Assembly (NCBI RefSeq): GCF_947495315.1
Contig: NZ_CANLYD010000001.1
Location: forward strand, 186,001 to 250,000
Source: an uncultured Aquimarina sp.
Lineage (GTDB): Bacteria > Bacteroidota > Bacteroidia > Flavobacteriales > Flavobacteriaceae
DNA: 64,000 nt
Direction of reading: 5' to 3'
In this document: positions 8,245-17,859 of the stretch, piece by piece
Layout of the letters: every line of letters begins with the position of its first letter
Position numbering within the stretch: the stretch's first letter is position 1
The notes under the pieces: generated by a model
Seen by the model: only the letters and a program-made list of their open reading frames with translations
Databases searched by the model: none
Told to the model about the DNA's origin: nothing
Translations under genes and position numbers: made by a program

Positions 8245-11200
8245 TTATTGCTTTACAATTTTTCTGGTAGAGGATTTACCATCAATAGTGATTTTACAGA
8301 AGTAAATTCCAATCGCTAACGATTTTTCTCCTAATGAGTATCGATGTTCTCCTCGACTAACCTGTCTGCTAATTATAGTTTGAGAAGCACCGTAAACATT
8401 AATAAGTTCTATTCTGAGGTTACTCACTGTTTTTGTGGTATATAACTGTATTATAGAGTTTTCTGTTATCGGATTCGGAAATATTGTGATTTTTCCTTGA
8501 GAAGTATCATCTTCTGAAATAGTATTGCCCAATCTTATGGTATCTGGATTTTGATCATACCAGGTGCCATTATAATACCATCCATTTTGACATCTGTTAA
8601 GATCTGATGTTTGCGAAGTGCCATTATTACTAAAGATGATATTGGTACAAGATGTATTCAATAATGTATATCGATACCAACCATCTGTATCAGCTGTCAT
8701 AGATTCTCCAGGCCAGGATGTAGTTAATCCTGATGGAGTAGCATTCCAAAAGTAAATAGTTGGCGATGTATAAGAATCAGATTTAAAGTATACTGTTAAA
8801 TCCTGACTTTCCTCAGGATTACTATCATACCAAGTTCCATTATAATACCACCCATCTCCGCATCTTTGTAAATCTCCTGTTTGGTTAGCTCCATTACCGT
8901 TAAAAATTATATTGGCGCAGCTAATACCACTAAATGTAAACGAAAACCAACCATTACCAATATCGGTCATGGTAGCTCCTGGCCAAGGAACTGTTGATTC
9001 TATTGGGGTTGTATTCCAATAATAAATATTTGGATTGGACAGTGGTCCTTTGTAATAAACCGTCATTGAATCGGTTGTTTCAGAAAAAGTGAATGCATTA
9101 CGTATAACTTCAGAAGATAATCCTTCTGTGTCATAGGAAATAGCTTTTATAGTAGTATCTGATGTAATAGCTATTGATGAGGTATATCTAATAGAGGAAG
9201 TATTGGGTTCATCTCCATTAAGAGTGTAATAGATTTCAATTCCTTGAGGAGAATTATCAGTTGCACTTAATGATACGGTTACAGTTTCTCCTTCTGCAAA
9301 AGATCCTCCTTCAGGTGACATTACTATTGTTGGAGGAGTATTTTCGGTATTTCTAGGGTCTGTATCATACCAAGTTCCGTTATCAAACCATCCATCTCTA
9401 TCTCTTGTTAAGTCATCGGTTTTGATACCGCCATTATCGTTAAAGAGTAAATTAGTACTTTGGACTCCTTCAAAAATATATTCATACCATTCAGAGTTGT
9501 CAATTTGACTCATTTGTGGTCCTGGCCAGTTGCTAGGAGGTAAAACATCAGGTGATTCATTCCAATAATGTACATTGGCTTGTGTCCAAGAAGATGGTTT
9601 TTTAAAGTAAACGTGTAAACCTTCGATTGGACCAATCTGATAATTCTTTGTAATTACATCGGATGCAGTTCCATCTTTGTCAAAAGCAATCGCTTTAATA
9701 GTCGTAGATTCTGTGATCGTAAAAGAACTAGTATACTGAGAACTAACCGCACTAGGATTTGATCCATCGATGGTGTAGTAAATACTATACGGAGCACCAG
9801 CTCCTCCAACGGCTTCCATTGTAACTTGTATTGGGTTTTCGGAGTTTGTGGTGTTTGGATTAATAATTACAACTGGATTACTTGGACCATTAACACAGTT
9901 CTCAAAGAATCCTCCTCCACAGCTACCAATTAGACCAGGTCCGTTTAATACATATATTCCAGCAGATCCGGAAGTTACAGTAAAGTTTAACACTCCATTT
10001 TGTGCTGCTATTTCACGACCAGTTACGGCATCTCTATACAATCCATTTGTCATTCCCGAAATACTAAATGAAGCATTCCCATCTTTGGCTAATCCTACAG
10101 CAACTTCACTACCTTGATATACTCTGCGATAAGAAACAGCATTACCAGGAGCATCTTTCCAATCCCAGCTTCCTTTTTGTAATGCTGGAACAGCTTTTCT
10201 TATAGCATTTAGCTTTTTAATATGTTGGTATATTTTATGATTTGGAGCTTGATCTATAACATCTCCATAATAAGCTCTTCCGGTATTATTAATAGATTCC
10301 CTAATTCCTGCTTCATTATGAATGTCATTAAATTCACCAGCTTTGAATCGCATTTCGGTTCCATAATATACGGTTGGGATTCCTCTCCAGGTAAACATGA
10401 AATTCATACATGCTGCTAGATTTTCATCAGATCCTCCATAGCGTCTATTCCAGTCATTATTCGGTCCAAAATCATGATTGTCTAACCAAGTTACCAGTGT
10501 TGAAGGATCACTATATAAATTATCATATCTTGCTGCAGCTTTAACCGTTGGGAAAGATTGCCCTTCTTCAAACGTACCGTGAAAAGTAGCCTCTCCGAAG
10601 AAATCAATTACAGCAAGATCTAATGGCTGGGAGTTGTTAACTTCTCCTCTCCAAGTATAATAATGAGGGTTGGTTTCCTCTACAGGATGTAATTCGTGAC
10701 GTTTTTGTGCTACTTCTCCAAAAATAAACAAATCAGGGTTTATAGCTTTAAAGGCATCATAGAAATAGATAATGTCCTCTCTGCTCATATGCTTAACCGT
10801 ATCCCAACGGAAAGCATCTACTCCCATATTAATATAGGTAGCATATGCATTAACAAGATAATCTCTAACAACTTGACTTTCTGTATTTAGATCAGGAGTG
10901 TCACCTGCCAATGCTCTATTTTGTAAATTTTCTACATCATCAAAACCTTGTGCAAAGCCGTTTCCAGAATGATGATACCAATCTGGATCAGAAGTATCAA
11001 CATAACTCTCTTTCCCTGGGAAATTATGTTGTGATAAATCCTCATTATAAGGAGGAGGCATTTTTGCTAAATTAGCTCTACTCCATATAAGCCCATCTTC
11101 TGGATTGGGTGTTAAACCGTCATATTCCCAATTAGGATTGTCTGGTGCAAACCAGGGTTTTGTTGGGTCTGTATTATATTTTATTTCAGCTACATCTTTT

Positions 11201-11688
11201 ATTCCAAACCTTCCTGCATGATTAGTAACTACATCCAGTACAATTTTCATGTCACGTGCATGGATTTCGTTAATTAGGTCTTGAAATGTGGCTCCGGGAG
11301 ATTCTAAACGTGGATCGACCTTAGTGAAATCCCAGGCGTGATATCCATGATAGTCTAGTGGACTGCGGTTATGCACTATAGGAGTGATCCAGATGGCGGT
11401 AAAACCAAGATCTTTTATATAATCTAATTTTTGAATCAACCCTTTAAAATCTCCTTTCCAAGTCACATCATCAGAATCGGTAATGGTTGGATTTATTTCG
11501 GGATCAGGATTATAAGAGGACCATTCTGTTGGAGCATTATTATTAGGATCTCCATCAAAGAAACGAGTGGTCATTAAAAAATAAATCGTTTCTTCTCTGA
11601 AATCTGTCTGTGCAGTTATTAAATAAGAATTTAATAGTAAGCTCCATAGGCATAGAACGCCCAGGAATTTGAGTAATGAGTTTTTCAT
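8245..11688 (-). CDS. Secreted GH13 alpha-amylase with three starch-binding modules and T9SS sorting domain
   Basis: 1147 aa. Signal peptide 1-27 (ends ITAQ). GH13 catalytic domain about 30-585 with the family motifs: DVVTNH (152-157), nucleophile Asp296 in FRWDTVKH, acid/base Glu325 in FIFGEV, and Asp406 in WLDNHD; all catalytic residues are present. Two chitobiase-C-terminal-like spacer domains (about 604-685 and 785-868) alternate with CBM26-like starch-binding modules at about 690-778, 873-955 and 963-1048, each with a PWPG-like loop and a GW-NGTWYD end. A T9SS type A sorting domain (about 1063-1147) with FPNP starts the tail. It hydrolyses alpha-1,4-glucans outside the cell or on its surface and probably feeds the nearby SusCD transporters. 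It is convergent to them, so not in the same operon. Confidence 0.95.
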   Translation of the reverse strand: MKNSLLKFLGVLCLWSLLLNSYLITAQTDFREETIYFLMTTRFFDGDPNNNAPTEWSSYNPDPEINPTITDSDDVTWKGDFKGLIQKLDYIKDLGFTAIWITPIVHNRSPLDYHGYHAWDFTKVDPRLESPGATFQDLINEIHARDMKIVLDVVTNHAGRFGIKDVAEIKYNTDPTKPWFAPDNPNWEYDGLTPNPEDGLIWSRANLAKMPPPYNEDLSQHNFPGKESYVDTSDPDWYHHSGNGFAQGFDDVENLQNRALAGDTPDLNTESQVVRDYLVNAYATYINMGVDAFRWDTVKHMSREDIIYFYDAFKAINPDLFIFGEVAQKRHELHPVEETNPHYYTWRGEVNNSQPLDLAVIDFFGEATFHGTFEEGQSFPTVKAAARYDNLYSDPSTLVTWLDNHDFGPNNDWNRRYGGSDENLAACMNFMFTWRGIPTVYYGTEMRFKAGEFNDIHNEAGIRESINNTGRAYYGDVIDQAPNHKIYQHIKKLNAIRKAVPALQKGSWDWKDAPGNAVSYRRVYQGSEVAVGLAKDGNASFSISGMTNGLYRDAVTGREIAAQNGVLNFTVTSGSAGIYVLNGPGLIGSCGGGFFENCVNGPSNPVVIINPNTTNSENPIQVTMEAVGGAGAPYSIYYTIDGSNPSAVSSQYTSSFTITESTTIKAIAFDKDGTASDVITKNYQIGPIEGLHVYFKKPSSWTQANVHYWNESPDVLPPSNWPGPQMSQIDNSEWYEYIFEGVQSTNLLFNDNGGIKTDDLTRDRDGWFDNGTWYDTDPRNTENTPPTIVMSPEGGSFAEGETVTVSLSATDNSPQGIEIYYTLNGDEPNTSSIRYTSSIAITSDTTIKAISYDTEGLSSEVIRNAFTFSETTDSMTVYYKGPLSNPNIYYWNTTPIESTVPWPGATMTDIGNGWFSFTFSGISCANIIFNGNGANQTGDLQRCGDGWYYNGTWYDSNPEESQDLTVYFKSDSYTSPTIYFWNATPSGLTTSWPGESMTADTDGWYRYTLLNTSCTNIIFSNNGTSQTSDLNRCQNGWYYNGTWYDQNPDTIRLGNTISEDDTSQGKITIFPNPITENSIIQLYTTKTVSNLRIELINVYGASQTIISRQVSRGEHRYSLGEKSLAIGIYFCKITIDGKSSTRKIVKQ

Positions 11689-11961
11689 GAATTTTAGTGT
11701 TTGTGTTTGTGTCTTGTGTGAAATTTTGCCCTTCTTTAAGAAGTTGATGTCTAAATTGTCATATCGAAATAAAAATTTAAAAAATATTAATACAATGTTA
11801 TTTTTTTAATAATAAATTTGTTGAATTAGCAATTTAGGTAATAATTATTCGCTTAAGTATCAACCGAGTTACTCAAACGTTTTCGTGTTGATAAGATTTT
11901 TTATATTGGTTTTTTTGAGTAGAGTTAAACCTGAATTTTCTGTAAATAGAGTTTAGAAAAT

Positions 11962-12588
11962 CTATTTTCTAAAGCAGATAAGTTTTTTAGAGATAATCAT
12001 TTCATTATAGTTGAAATGGTTTTTAATCCAATTCAATGTCTTTTTGGTGTAGAAGAATACATGAGTAGGGTCATTCTTGTACCACCATGAATCAAAATCA
12101 ATAGATTCATCATAGAGATATGTCTTGCAGTATAGGTTTCCTTTATTTTTTAGTAATGAATGTAATAATTTGAACTCTTTAATAGGGTTATAGAAATGCT
12201 CCATTACTTCGCAACACGCGATATAGTCATAAGTAGATTGTAATGCTTTGGAATTAGGGTCAAAGAATGGGTCATATGTAGTAATAGTATACCCTTGATT
12301 TCTTAGCATGGTAGTAACAACTGGATCACTACCACTCCCAAAATCTAAACCTTTATGACTCTTCTCGTAGTCTTTTGTAATAGTATTAACGATTGGAGAA
12401 ACGAAATTTTGATAACCTGGATCTGTAACATCATTGTTATGTATTTCATACCTCTTCCTTTCTTTATCATCTGAAAGGAAATAAGATGGATGTAATGAAA
12501 TAGCATCACAATGAGAACAATGGTGGTATGCTCGTTTGTGTACAACAGAAAATTCTGAGGTTTTTGACCCACAAAGAGCACAATTCAT
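11962..12588 (-). CDS. Class I SAM-dependent methyltransferase with N-terminal zinc ribbon
   Basis: 208 aa. The N-terminus has a CxxC (Cys3, Cys6) and a second CxxC (Cys24, Cys27), a probable zinc ribbon. A Rossmann methyltransferase core follows with motif I LDFGSGSDPV, the acidic TYDPFF strand end, and the CCEVMEHF post-motif seen in methyltransferase type 11/12 proteins. The substrate is unknown; zinc-ribbon methyltransferases of this size often modify small molecules or sugars. It starts 9 nt after the stop of the DUF349 gene and is probably co-transcribed with it. Class assignment is good; no specific function can be given. Confidence 0.85.
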   Translation of the reverse strand: MNCALCGSKTSEFSVVHKRAYHHCSHCDAISLHPSYFLSDDKERKRYEIHNNDVTDPGYQNFVSPIVNTITKDYEKSHKGLDFGSGSDPVVTTMLRNQGYTITTYDPFFDPNSKALQSTYDYIACCEVMEHFYNPIKEFKLLHSLLKNKGNLYCKTYLYDESIDFDSWWYKNDPTHVFFYTKKTLNWIKNHFNYNEMIISKKLICFRK

Positions 12589-12597
12589 ATTGGAATA

Positions 12598-14853
12598 TTA
12601 GAGTTGTTTTATTTTCTTTAATTTATTCTTCCAAACTTCGAGACTGTCTTTATGCTTTTCAATGTTTTTTCGCACTTCGATTACCAATGGATTATTGTCA
12701 TCTGCGTGTTTAAAGAATTGCAGGTTGTTTTCTAATTGACGTATTTCACTGTGAACTTCTTCAATCTTTTTACGTATAAAATTTTGCTCATTTCTAAGTG
12801 CTCTATCATCAGACTGATTAGCAAGTGAATTGAGTTTATTTTCGTATTTGATCATTTCAGTCTCTTGTCTGCTTAAGTTTAATTGCCCAAAAAGGCCATC
12901 CAATACTTTATTGTAATCAGACTCGATGTTGCGTTTTTTATATGGAACTCTACCTATTGTCTTCCAAATACTAATATTTTCTTTAATGGTGTCAAGATCA
13001 CTTTTAGGGTCCCCAGATAGCTTTAGTTCCTTTAGTGCCTCAATATGAGCTAGTTTTTTTTCATACGCTGCAACTTCTTCCTTATTGGCTTCATTTTTTT
13101 CAGCGTGTATACGATCAAAATAGGCGTTACAGGCATCTTTAAATCTTTTCCAGATTCTATCACTATCCTTACGTGGTACGTGTCCAATCTTTTTCCAATC
13201 TGCTTGAATCTTTTTCATTAATGGAGTAGTAACAGAAAAATCATCACTATCCTTATTGTCTTCAGCAATTTTGATGAGTTCCATTTTCTTGTTCAGATTT
13301 TCGAACTGATCTTTTTTAAGACCTTTGTAGAAAGCGTTTTTATTTCTGTTAAAATCTCTTACCGCACCTTTAAACTGACTCCATGTTTCTTCATTTGCGC
13401 TGGATGGTACTTTTCCTGCTTTAAAAAACTCTTCTCTCAGCGCTTCTATTTCTTTGATTTTCTGTTGCCAGCCTCCATGATTTTTTGGATGTTCGGTAGC
13501 AACTTCAATAATCTTGGCAATAATTTCTTGTTTTACCTCTAGATTTTTTTCATAAACCTTGTCTTGTACTTTAAAAAATTGTTGGCGGTTTTCATGAATC
13601 TGTTTGGTAAGTTCACTAAATTTTTCCCAAATGGGCTCTCTATACTCTTTGCCAACAGGTCCCAAATCTTCTTTCCACATTTTGTGGAGAATTTGTAATT
13701 CTCTAAACGCTCTATTCACATCCGTTTCCTGAGCTAACTCAGTAGCACGTTCTATAATTTTAAGTTTTTGTTCTAGATTGTGTTTAAAATCCAGATCCCT
13801 AAAATCTCTATTTAGATGTAGGAAATCATAAAAATTTTCTGTGTGATGATGGTATGTATTCCAAACCGTATTGTATTTGTCTCTTGGGATTGGACCGGCA
13901 TTATGCCATCTTTCTTTAATTTCCTTAAAATGATTGTAGGTAGTATTGATATTCTCTTCTACGTTCAATAAACCTTTTAGTTCTTCAATGATATCTAATC
14001 TCTTCTGTAGATTTGCTTGAAGATCTTTCTTTAGGTTTTGATAGTACGCGTTTCTTTTCTCTTTATAATCAAAGTAAACAGAGTTAAATTCTTTTTTCAG
14101 TGGAGTCGAGTAGTAGAAGTCTATTATATTTCCACCATCAGCTAAAAATTCATCTTTTTTCTGTTCTACTTCTTCGTTAAACTTAGCATTAAACTCTGTC
14201 TTAATTTCTTCTACATGCTCCTTGATAGCCTGTATTTTCTCGCTTTTTATCAAATGGCGTAATTCAGATATGAGCTCATCCTTATTCATTGCATGATAGT
14301 CTTTCTTTTCGATATCATGACGCTCTAATTTACTTTCATCCTCGCTATCCTTCGCCACTGCTTCATCCATCTCACTTTGGATTTCATCACCTGGCGCTTC
14401 AGTAGATTCTGCGCTTTCTTTTGCTTTTTCAGTATTTGGTGTGTCTTCACTAACTGGAGACTCTTCGGTAGGTTCTGCACTTTCTTTTGCTTCTTCAGTA
14501 TTTAGTTTGTCTTCACTAACGGGAGGCTCTTCAGTAGGTTCTGCACTTTCTTTTGCTTCTTCAGTATTTGGTGCGTCTTCACTAATTGGAGACTCTTCAG
14601 TAGGTTCTGCACTTTCTTTTGCTTTTTCAGTATTTGGTGCGTCTTCACTAACTGGAGACTCTTCAGCTGGCATGCTGTCCTCAACAGATTCTTCTACTTT
14701 AGTGGATTCTTCAGATTTATCATCCTGTGATTCTTGTGTCTCAGAATCCGGTTCCGCTGCTTCGGAAACAGGATTTTCTGATTTTTCCTCTAAGGGTTTG
14801 ATCTTATTCTCTTCATTTCCATCTGCCTTAGGCAGGTTATCGTGTGTGGACAT
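12598..14853 (-). CDS. DUF349 repeat protein with acidic N-terminal repeats
   Basis: 751 aa. Residues 1-160 are low-complexity, rich in Glu, Ser and Pro, and contain four perfect-register 22-aa repeats (63-150). From about 190 onwards it is helical with at least five DUF349 units, each with a W-(x)-G-x-(V/I)-P-...-W-x-x-(F/Y) signature (RWHNAGPIP, GPVGKEY, AGKVPSS, IGHVPRK, IGRVPYK). A charged coiled-coil tail is Lys-rich. No signal or membrane segment is present, so it is cytosolic. DUF349 proteins are universal in Flavobacteriia but their role is not known to me. The gene lies between aroE and the methyltransferase, all on one strand. Confidence 0.9.
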   Translation of the reverse strand: MSTHDNLPKADGNEENKIKPLEEKSENPVSEAAEPDSETQESQDDKSEESTKVEESVEDSMPAEESPVSEDAPNTEKAKESAEPTEESPISEDAPNTEEAKESAEPTEEPPVSEDKLNTEEAKESAEPTEESPVSEDTPNTEKAKESAESTEAPGDEIQSEMDEAVAKDSEDESKLERHDIEKKDYHAMNKDELISELRHLIKSEKIQAIKEHVEEIKTEFNAKFNEEVEQKKDEFLADGGNIIDFYYSTPLKKEFNSVYFDYKEKRNAYYQNLKKDLQANLQKRLDIIEELKGLLNVEENINTTYNHFKEIKERWHNAGPIPRDKYNTVWNTYHHHTENFYDFLHLNRDFRDLDFKHNLEQKLKIIERATELAQETDVNRAFRELQILHKMWKEDLGPVGKEYREPIWEKFSELTKQIHENRQQFFKVQDKVYEKNLEVKQEIIAKIIEVATEHPKNHGGWQQKIKEIEALREEFFKAGKVPSSANEETWSQFKGAVRDFNRNKNAFYKGLKKDQFENLNKKMELIKIAEDNKDSDDFSVTTPLMKKIQADWKKIGHVPRKDSDRIWKRFKDACNAYFDRIHAEKNEANKEEVAAYEKKLAHIEALKELKLSGDPKSDLDTIKENISIWKTIGRVPYKKRNIESDYNKVLDGLFGQLNLSRQETEMIKYENKLNSLANQSDDRALRNEQNFIRKKIEEVHSEIRQLENNLQFFKHADDNNPLVIEVRKNIEKHKDSLEVWKNKLKKIKQL
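14404..14667 (-). repeat. Four tandem 66-bp repeats inside the DUF349 gene
   Basis: Four in-frame copies of a 66-bp unit encode a 22-residue acidic motif of the form (T/A)EESPVSEDAPNTE(K/E)AKESAEP. The units differ by a few substitutions; the third has PPVSEDKLNTE. Such arrays expand and contract by slippage, so copy number may vary among strains. Confidence 0.95.
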
Positions 14854-14994
14854 TATATAAAATGTTTTTGTTTGTCTGAGGTTAACGATTGACTAAGATA
14901 CTAACATCTTATATAAACTCAAAGCAAATGCTCGGTTTTAGGAATTACTTAATTAGGATCCAATGGGTAATTTTGTGCCTGAAAAAACAGAATA

Positions 14995-15723
14995 CTATTG
15001 ATTCCAGATTTCCCAAGATTTTTCTGCTTGTAAAATTAACATATTCAACCCATTAGAAGTTGTTGCTCCTTTTTGTTTGCCTTTTTTCATAAAGGTTGTT
15101 TGTTCTGGATTGTAGATGAGATCATACAACACGTGATTTTTGCCTAGGTATTCATAAGGAATATCCGGATGATTTTCTATATTAGGGTGGGTTCCTAAAG
15201 GCGTACAATTAATAATTAATTTATAATCTTTTATGATATCCTCATCCAGATCATTGTAACTAAGTTCTTTAAAATCTGGATTCCGAGAAACAAAAACATA
15301 TTCAATATTTAGTTTATCCAATGCATATGCTATGGCTTTTGATGCTCCACCAGTTCCTAGGATTAATGCCTTTTTAATCGTTGTATTAAGCAAAGGTTTT
15401 AGAGACTCCGTAAAACCATAGTAATCACTGTTGTATCCTGTTAATTTTCCGTTGTTTTCAAATTTAATTACGTTTACAGCTCCAATTTCTTTGGCAACAG
15501 GATCTAAAACATCTAGATAAGGAATAACTTCTTCTTTATATGGAATAGTTACATTCATTCCCTTTACATCTGTCTGCTGTGTGATTGTTTTTAATTCATC
15601 AATTGTTTGAAGATCAAAATTCTGATACTGACATTTTAGGTCTTCTTTGTTAAATTTATTGGAAAAATAGTTTCTAGAAAAAGAATAGCCTATATCTCTA
15701 CCTAGTAGTCCGTATATATTCAT
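14995..15723 (-). CDS. aroE: Shikimate dehydrogenase
   Basis: 242 aa from the ATG at 15721-15723. It reduces 3-dehydroshikimate to shikimate with NADPH in aromatic amino acid biosynthesis in the cytosol. Visible features are the N-terminal YGLLGRDIGYSFS substrate-binding loop, catalytic Lys63 in NVTIPYKEE, Asp100 in GYNSDYYGF, and the nucleotide-binding GTGGASKA loop. A longer frame (to 15768) exists, but this start gives the family N-terminus and forms an ATGA overlap with the stop of the upstream DUF368 gene, indicating translational coupling. Confidence 0.95.
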   Translation of the reverse strand: MNIYGLLGRDIGYSFSRNYFSNKFNKEDLKCQYQNFDLQTIDELKTITQQTDVKGMNVTIPYKEEVIPYLDVLDPVAKEIGAVNVIKFENNGKLTGYNSDYYGFTESLKPLLNTTIKKALILGTGGASKAIAYALDKLNIEYVFVSRNPDFKELSYNDLDEDIIKDYKLIINCTPLGTHPNIENHPDIPYEYLGKNHVLYDLIYNPEQTTFMKKGKQKGATTSNGLNMLILQAEKSWEIWNQ

Positions 15724-16748
15724 TTTGGTTTGGTTTTTAAAGTTCTTTCGCCGTACCATTCTAACCAAAGAACAATAGCAATACCTACTAAAACAAAAAA
15801 GAAGGCAATATATGTTGGTGCAATTGTTAGATCGGGAAGATAACGATCGTAATTATCAAGAATGGGATTGCCTTGCGCATCAATTAGAATTTCTCCTAAA
15901 TCATTTTGTTTATACATCTTGTATTTCCAAGGCCAAACAACACCAAGAGATCCAGTTATAAAACCAATAATTGCAGCAAAGGTGGCATTTTTATAATGCT
16001 TTAATACGTATCCTAAAAAATGTGATAACGTAACTAAACCAGTGATTGATCCTAAACTGAATACGACAAGAACTTTAAGTAATCGTATTCTCTTAGCATT
16101 TTCCATAAAGGACAAATCCCATTGTATAAGGTCGGCAATGGTATCGTATAAAGCATTTACCGCGTCTACCAATAATAATACATAATTTCCAAAAAGTATA
16201 AGGATAAATGAGCCCGATAATCCGGGTAATGTCATACCAGAAACACCCACGATACCACAGAAAAATACAAAAAATAAATTGTCATTTTCTTTAGCAGGCT
16301 CTAATAAACTGATACTAATACCTACAATTATTCCAATAATAATAAAGCAGATATTACGCCTGCTCCAATCATTAAAATCTTTTACTATATAATATATGGA
16401 GCCTATAATCATCCCGAAAAAAGCTGCCCAGACATACAATTCATAATGTATGATCAAATAATCGAGAATTTTGGAAACACTAAAATAACTAATTAGCATT
16501 CCTAAAATAAGCAGTGCTAAAAAACGGCCATTTATATATCTCCAGAAGCTTTTAAACCTAAAATTAATAAATAGCTTAAGTGCCTTAAGATTTATTTTCT
16601 GCAAAGAATAAATAAATTCTTCATAAAAACCTGCGACAAAGGCCACAACTCCACCAGATACACCAGGTACTTTATTAGCAGCTCCCATAGCCAAACCTTT
16701 AATGACTAAAAAAAACTTATCGCTAAACGTTCTGGTGTTTTCTGCCAT
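15720..16748 (-). CDS. DUF368 membrane protein (PopT-type undecaprenyl-phosphate translocase), second paralogue
   Basis: 342 aa, polytopic with about eight to ten membrane segments. It carries the two DUF368 signatures: KGLAMGAANKVPGVSGGV...GFYEEFI near the N-terminus and LPGLSGSFILILFGNY in the middle. Some DUF368 proteins have been shown to return undecaprenyl phosphate to the inner face of the membrane for reuse in envelope polymer synthesis (PopT family); a role here follows from family membership. It lies 3 nt after the DUF368 paralogue at 16752 and overlaps aroE by ATGA. The N-terminal motif differs from its paralogue at the AD position (AANK versus AADV). Confidence 0.88.
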   Translation of the reverse strand: MAENTRTFSDKFFLVIKGLAMGAANKVPGVSGGVVAFVAGFYEEFIYSLQKINLKALKLFINFRFKSFWRYINGRFLALLILGMLISYFSVSKILDYLIIHYELYVWAAFFGMIIGSIYYIVKDFNDWSRRNICFIIIGIIVGISISLLEPAKENDNLFFVFFCGIVGVSGMTLPGLSGSFILILFGNYVLLLVDAVNALYDTIADLIQWDLSFMENAKRIRLLKVLVVFSLGSITGLVTLSHFLGYVLKHYKNATFAAIIGFITGSLGVVWPWKYKMYKQNDLGEILIDAQGNPILDNYDRYLPDLTIAPTYIAFFFVLVGIAIVLWLEWYGERTLKTKPK

Positions 16749-16751
16749 CTA

Positions 16752-17717
16752 TTAATTATCTTTTTTTATTGCCAGGCGCTCTAATATAAGAATTAATAGA
16801 AATCCAATAGAGACAAAAAGTAGTGCCCAAATAATTCTGGGATCTCCATCAAAATTTGTAGGCAAAATACTTTTTTCAATAAAAGGAACCTCAAGACCTT
16901 CTGAGTTTGTTCTCCAGGAGACTACTTTTTTCCACGGCCAAATTTTATTCAAAGATCCAATCATAAACCCCGTAAGTAAGGCTAAGGTCATGTTTTTATG
17001 GTTGTTGAACATCCAGTTTAATACTTTAGAAAATAGTTTTAAACCGGTAATGGCACCAATACCTATGATAACTATTTTATAAAAAGCTTGCCATAACATG
17101 TCAAAATCCATGGTTGTCAATCCTTCTCTAAATTGATTAAGAATTCCAATAAATGTTTGATATGCTCCAAGGATCAATAGGATAAAAGCCCCCGAAACAC
17201 CTGGTAAAATCATTGCTATTATCGCAATAAATCCGCAAAAAAGTAAATACCAGAGACTTTCTGGAGATGCTATGGGTTCTGCTATAGTAACAAAATAAGA
17301 AATAACGGCTGCTAGTATTATGCTAAGAAAAACTTTTGGGTTCCACGAGTTTATTTGCTTACCGATATACAGGATACTTGCTAATACCAATCCAAAGAAA
17401 AATGACCATAACAATAAGGGTTCATTATGTAAAAGCCATTTAATTGCTTTGGCCAACGAAAGAATACTTATGGCTATTCCCATAAATAATGCTAACAAAA
17501 AAGAAAGATTGTATTTCTGCCAGGCACTAACAAAACCTTCGTTTTTCCAAACTTTGAAAAAATTAAGATCTAATGTATTGATTGTGGAAATAAGTTCCTC
17601 ATATATTCCTGAGATGAAAGCTATTGTTCCTCCAGAAACTCCTGGAACAACATCTGCAGCTCCCATAGCAATCCCTTTTAGTGAGATAACCAAGTAGTCC
17701 TTAAGACTTCGTCGCAT
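16752..17717 (-). CDS. DUF368 membrane protein (PopT-type undecaprenyl-phosphate translocase), first paralogue
   Basis: 321 aa, multi-spanning. It has the canonical DUF368 motif KGIAMGAADVVPGVSGGT...GIYEELI at about 14-40 and the paired LPGVSGAFILLILGAYQ motif at about 168-185, consistent with an inverted-repeat transporter fold. The expected role is lipid-carrier (undecaprenyl phosphate) recycling in the inner membrane. It is followed after 3 nt by a second DUF368 gene with the same topology, so the pair may form a heteromeric unit; that is an inference. Confidence 0.9.
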   Translation of the reverse strand: MRRSLKDYLVISLKGIAMGAADVVPGVSGGTIAFISGIYEELISTINTLDLNFFKVWKNEGFVSAWQKYNLSFLLALFMGIAISILSLAKAIKWLLHNEPLLLWSFFFGLVLASILYIGKQINSWNPKVFLSIILAAVISYFVTIAEPIASPESLWYLLFCGFIAIIAMILPGVSGAFILLILGAYQTFIGILNQFREGLTTMDFDMLWQAFYKIVIIGIGAITGLKLFSKVLNWMFNNHKNMTLALLTGFMIGSLNKIWPWKKVVSWRTNSEGLEVPFIEKSILPTNFDGDPRIIWALLFVSIGFLLILILERLAIKKDN

Positions 17718-17859
17718 TCTTTTTAGTTTAGCAATTGTTATACAAACAAATGTATGTATTTTTTGATTTAAAGTATGCTGTCATTTTAAGGAAATTAAAA
17801 TGTGAAATTAGTTTTATTGTCTTGTTTTGCTACTACACTCGTAATATATTCAATTCCTA

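Noticed and set aside
9848-10890. Several 60-90 aa frames antisense to the amylase
   Set aside because: They have no coding features and lie wholly within a strongly supported gene.
11875-11882. AAACGTTT palindrome upstream of the amylase as a LacI-type operator
   Set aside because: It is a short palindrome about 190 nt from the start codon, expected by chance in A/T-rich DNA, and no similar site was found before the susC gene.
14441-14860. 139-aa Ser-rich frame antisense to the DUF349 N-terminus
   Set aside because: It is the mirror of the acidic 66-bp repeats (SSLTGDSSVGSA-type repeats) with no independent support.
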